Positions 6,446-7,950 of a stretch of 7,950 bases of DNA are shown here, piece by piece. Position numbers and translations under genes: made by a program. The stretch is from contig JAJZHL010000039.1 in NCBI GenBank assembly GCA_021804505.1, positions 1 to 7,950 on the forward strand, in the 5' to 3' direction. The notes under the pieces are model-generated. The model was given only the letters and a program-made list of their open reading frames with translations, was not told where the DNA came from and made no database searches. This DNA comes from Pseudomonadota bacterium (lineage in GTDB: Bacteria > Pseudomonadota > Alphaproteobacteria > Rickettsiales > Rickettsiaceae). Numbering within the stretch: position 1 is the first letter of the stretch; every line of letters begins with the position of its first letter.

Positions 6446-6982
6446 TCTAAGGTTAAAAATAATTTCCCAAAAGCTAACAGGGATATCAGAGCGACACAAG
6501 TAAGACTTGTGGATGAAAATGGCGAGATGCTTGGTATATTTAACATTAAAGAAGCACTCGAAAGGGCTGAGAAAGCTTCACTAGATTTAGTAGAGATTTC
6601 CCCAAATGCAGAGCCACCGGTATGCAAAATTTTAGATTTTGGCAAGTTTAAATACGAAAGTAAAAAACGTGTACATGACTCAAAAAAGAAGCAAAAAGTC
6701 GTGGTGCTGAAAGAAATGAAGTTTAAGCCAAATATCAGTCAAGGTGATTTTGAGGTAAAACTTCGAAAAATAAAGGAATTTTTACATAGCGGAGATAAAG
6801 TGAAAATTTCATTATGGTTTAAAGGACGGGAAATCATACATAATGAAATAGGTATGCAGTTATTTGATCGTATCTTATTGGAGCTAGAAAGTTTTGCAAA
6901 GGTAGATTCTGCACCTAAAATGGAAGGTAAGCAAATTATTATGCTTGTTAGCCCAGATCCAACAAAAATAATAACAAAATAA
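6443..6982 (+). CDS. infC: Translation initiation factor IF-3
   Basis: Binds the 30S subunit, blocks premature 50S joining and discriminates against wrong start codons and initiator mismatches. From the AUU codon the product is 179 residues, the normal IF-3 length. Seen: the N-terminal domain with [20 protein letters not shown] at residues 12-31 and [19 protein letters not shown] at about 47-65; a lysine-rich linker helix with [11 protein letters not shown] at about 66-76; and the C-terminal ribosome-binding domain with [11 protein letters not shown] at 89-99, [15 protein letters not shown] at 117-131 and the ending [14 protein letters not shown] at 159-172. The start at GTG 6509 would cut away the first 22 residues, including conserved NRDIRA, so I reject it. 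AUU initiation suggests autoregulation by IF-3 itself (inference from the E. coli case). A tiny out-of-frame ORF (ATG 6430, stop 6450) covers the ribosome site and start. pdhC begins 30 bp after the stop. Confidence 0.96.
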   Translation: MSKVKNNFPKANRDIRATQVRLVDENGEMLGIFNIKEALERAEKASLDLVEISPNAEPPVCKILDFGKFKYESKKRVHDSKKKQKVVVLKEMKFKPNISQGDFEVKLRKIKEFLHSGDKVKISLWFKGREIIHNEIGMQLFDRILLELESFAKVDSAPKMEGKQIIMLVSPDPTKIITK

Positions 6983-7012
6983 ATATAGCCTGATTAACAC
7001 GTAAGAAATATT

Positions 7013-7950
7013 ATGCCTATTAAAATTTTGATGCCAGCTTTATCTCCAACCATGACAGAAGGCAATGTTGCAAAATGGTTGAAAAATGAGGGTGACAAAA
7101 TTGCCCCTGGGGATGTAATAGCAGAGATAGAGACAGATAAAGCGACAATGGAAGTCGAGGCTATAGATGAAGGGATATTAGCCAAGATACTTATTCCACA
7201 AGGTACAGAAAATGTGGCAGTAAATTCAGTCATAGCTATTTTGCTGGAAGAAGGGGAGGATGCAAGTGCTATAGATAGTGCTATAACCAGTAATGACCTA
7301 CCTAAGGCTCCTCAGCCAGCCATGGAACTCGTTAAAGAGAACAAACTTCCTGAAAAAGTGGCAGTAGAGGGAGTCCAAGCGACTAAGCGAATATTTGCCT
7401 CACCACTTGCAAAGAAGATCGCAAAAATTAATAATATAGATCTTGGGAATATAGAGGGCAGTGGCCCTCATGGTAGAATAATTAAAAAAGATGTAGACTC
7501 GCACTTAGTGGCGCCAGAGAATTATGGTACTATAAGGGCGGTGAACCGTAATCCAGAAGAATATAGGTTAGTCCCAAATAACAATATCCGCAAAATTATC
7601 GCTAAACGTTTACTCGAGTCAAAACAAACTATACCCCATTTTTATTTAACAATAGAATGTAACGTCAGTAAGCTGCTCGCCCTTAGGGAAGACATAAATA
7701 TGGAGCTGATGAATGAGCGGCAAATAAAAGTATCTGTTAACGATTTTGTTATTATGGCAGTTGCCAAAGCGCTTAAGGCAGTGCCAGAAGCAAATGCTAG
7801 TTGGGAAGATACTGCTATTAAGTATTATAACAATATTGATGTATCGGTTGCTGTAGCTATTGATAACGGGCTCATTACTCCCGTGGTAAGGAATGCAGAT
7901 CAAAAGAGCATAGTGGAGCTATCTACTGTACTGCAAGCGTTGATTAAAAA
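7013..7950 (+). CDS. pdhC: Pyruvate dehydrogenase E2 (dihydrolipoamide acetyltransferase), N-terminal 312 codons, cut by window edge
   Basis: Core of the pyruvate dehydrogenase complex: it transfers the acetyl group from E1 via lipoyl-lysine to CoA. The frame is open from ATG 7013 to the right edge. Seen: one lipoyl domain at residues 1-80 (MPIKILMPALSPTMTEG start) with the lipoylated K43 in ETDKATMEVEA; an acidic/alanine/proline linker at about 81-125; the peripheral subunit-binding domain at about 128-162 (FASPLAKKIAK, then GSGPHGRIIKKDV) that docks E1/E3; and the start of the acetyltransferase domain from about 186 (LVPNNNIRKIIAKRL, then HFYLTIECNV at 209-218, and VSVAVAIDNGLITPVV at 277-292). 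The catalytic HxxxDG motif lies past position 7950. The MPALSPTMTEG start, one lipoyl domain and the linker pattern favour pyruvate over 2-oxoglutarate dehydrogenase E2. The 30-bp gap after infC has no visible promoter or terminator, only a weak TAAGAA as a ribosome site, so read-through from infC is likely. Confidence 0.95.
   Translation, partial: MPIKILMPALSPTMTEGNVAKWLKNEGDKIAPGDVIAEIETDKATMEVEAIDEGILAKILIPQGTENVAVNSVIAILLEEGEDASAIDSAITSNDLPKAPQPAMELVKENKLPEKVAVEGVQATKRIFASPLAKKIAKINNIDLGNIEGSGPHGRIIKKDVDSHLVAPENYGTIRAVNRNPEEYRLVPNNNIRKIIAKRLLESKQTIPHFYLTIECNVSKLLALREDINMELMNERQIKVSVNDFVIMAVAKALKAVPEANASWEDTAIKYYNNIDVSVAVAIDNGLITPVVRNADQKSIVELSTVLQALIK

Noticed and set aside
6509..6982. 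infC beginning at the GTG at 6509
   Set aside because: It would delete the conserved [11 protein letters not shown] segment. The frame is open upstream, with a ribosome site and an AUU start at 6443.
6994..7233. Minus-strand open frame over the pdhC lipoyl domain
   Set aside because: It is antisense to a complete, well-conserved lipoyl domain. Its serine/isoleucine-rich content reflects the complement of the coding strand.
1..7950. A novel defence, mobile or biosynthetic system
   Set aside because: All eight genes are assigned to widespread families. No transposase, integrase, toxin-antitoxin pair or unexplained gene cluster is present.

Overview
This window looks like ordinary chromosomal backbone of an AT-rich alphaproteobacterium of the order Rickettsiales, probably a Rickettsia relative. 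This placement is an inference. It rests on the strongly AT-rich composition, on NusB, RlmE, IF-3 and MFS proteins that look like the rickettsial versions as I remember them, on a stand-alone HD-type (p)ppGpp hydrolase (rickettsiae typically carry split SpoT/RelA genes), and on GC-rich palindromic repeats scattered between genes. No database search was possible.

Layout. Positions 1-697 (minus strand) hold the N-terminal part of the site-2 protease RseP, which runs off the left edge. A 77-bp divergent spacer with a good sigma70-type promoter leads into nusB (775-1245, plus). A palindromic intergenic repeat follows, then rlmE (1375-2061) and an MFS/ProP-like transporter (2113-3492). The transporter converges on, and overlaps by 74 bp, a minus-strand HD-only SpoT-like hydrolase (3419-4087). 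A 252-bp divergent spacer (4088-4339) carries a promoter for each direction and a perfect 14-bp-arm dyad placed over the thrS promoter. Then come thrS (4340-6262), a 180-bp spacer with more palindromic repeats, infC (start reassigned to an AUU codon at 6443, ending 6982), and the first 312 codons of pdhC (from 7013), which runs off the right edge.

How the genes relate. Most genes serve RNA and protein synthesis: NusB in rRNA antitermination, RlmE in 23S rRNA methylation, ThrRS in tRNA charging, IF-3 in translation initiation. The SpoT-type hydrolase acts on the stringent alarmone that tunes the same machinery. RseP belongs to the envelope-stress and membrane-proteolysis system, the MFS protein to solute uptake, and PdhC to the link between glycolysis and the TCA cycle. 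thrS and infC are neighbours, as in E. coli, but pdhC follows infC where E. coli has the ribosomal protein genes rpmI and rplT.

I see no mobile element, CRISPR array, tRNA, rRNA or novel multi-gene system. The observations most worth a second look are regulatory: the dyad over the thrS promoter with an alternative leader hairpin, the AUU start of infC, and the palindromic repeats flanking rlmE and infC.
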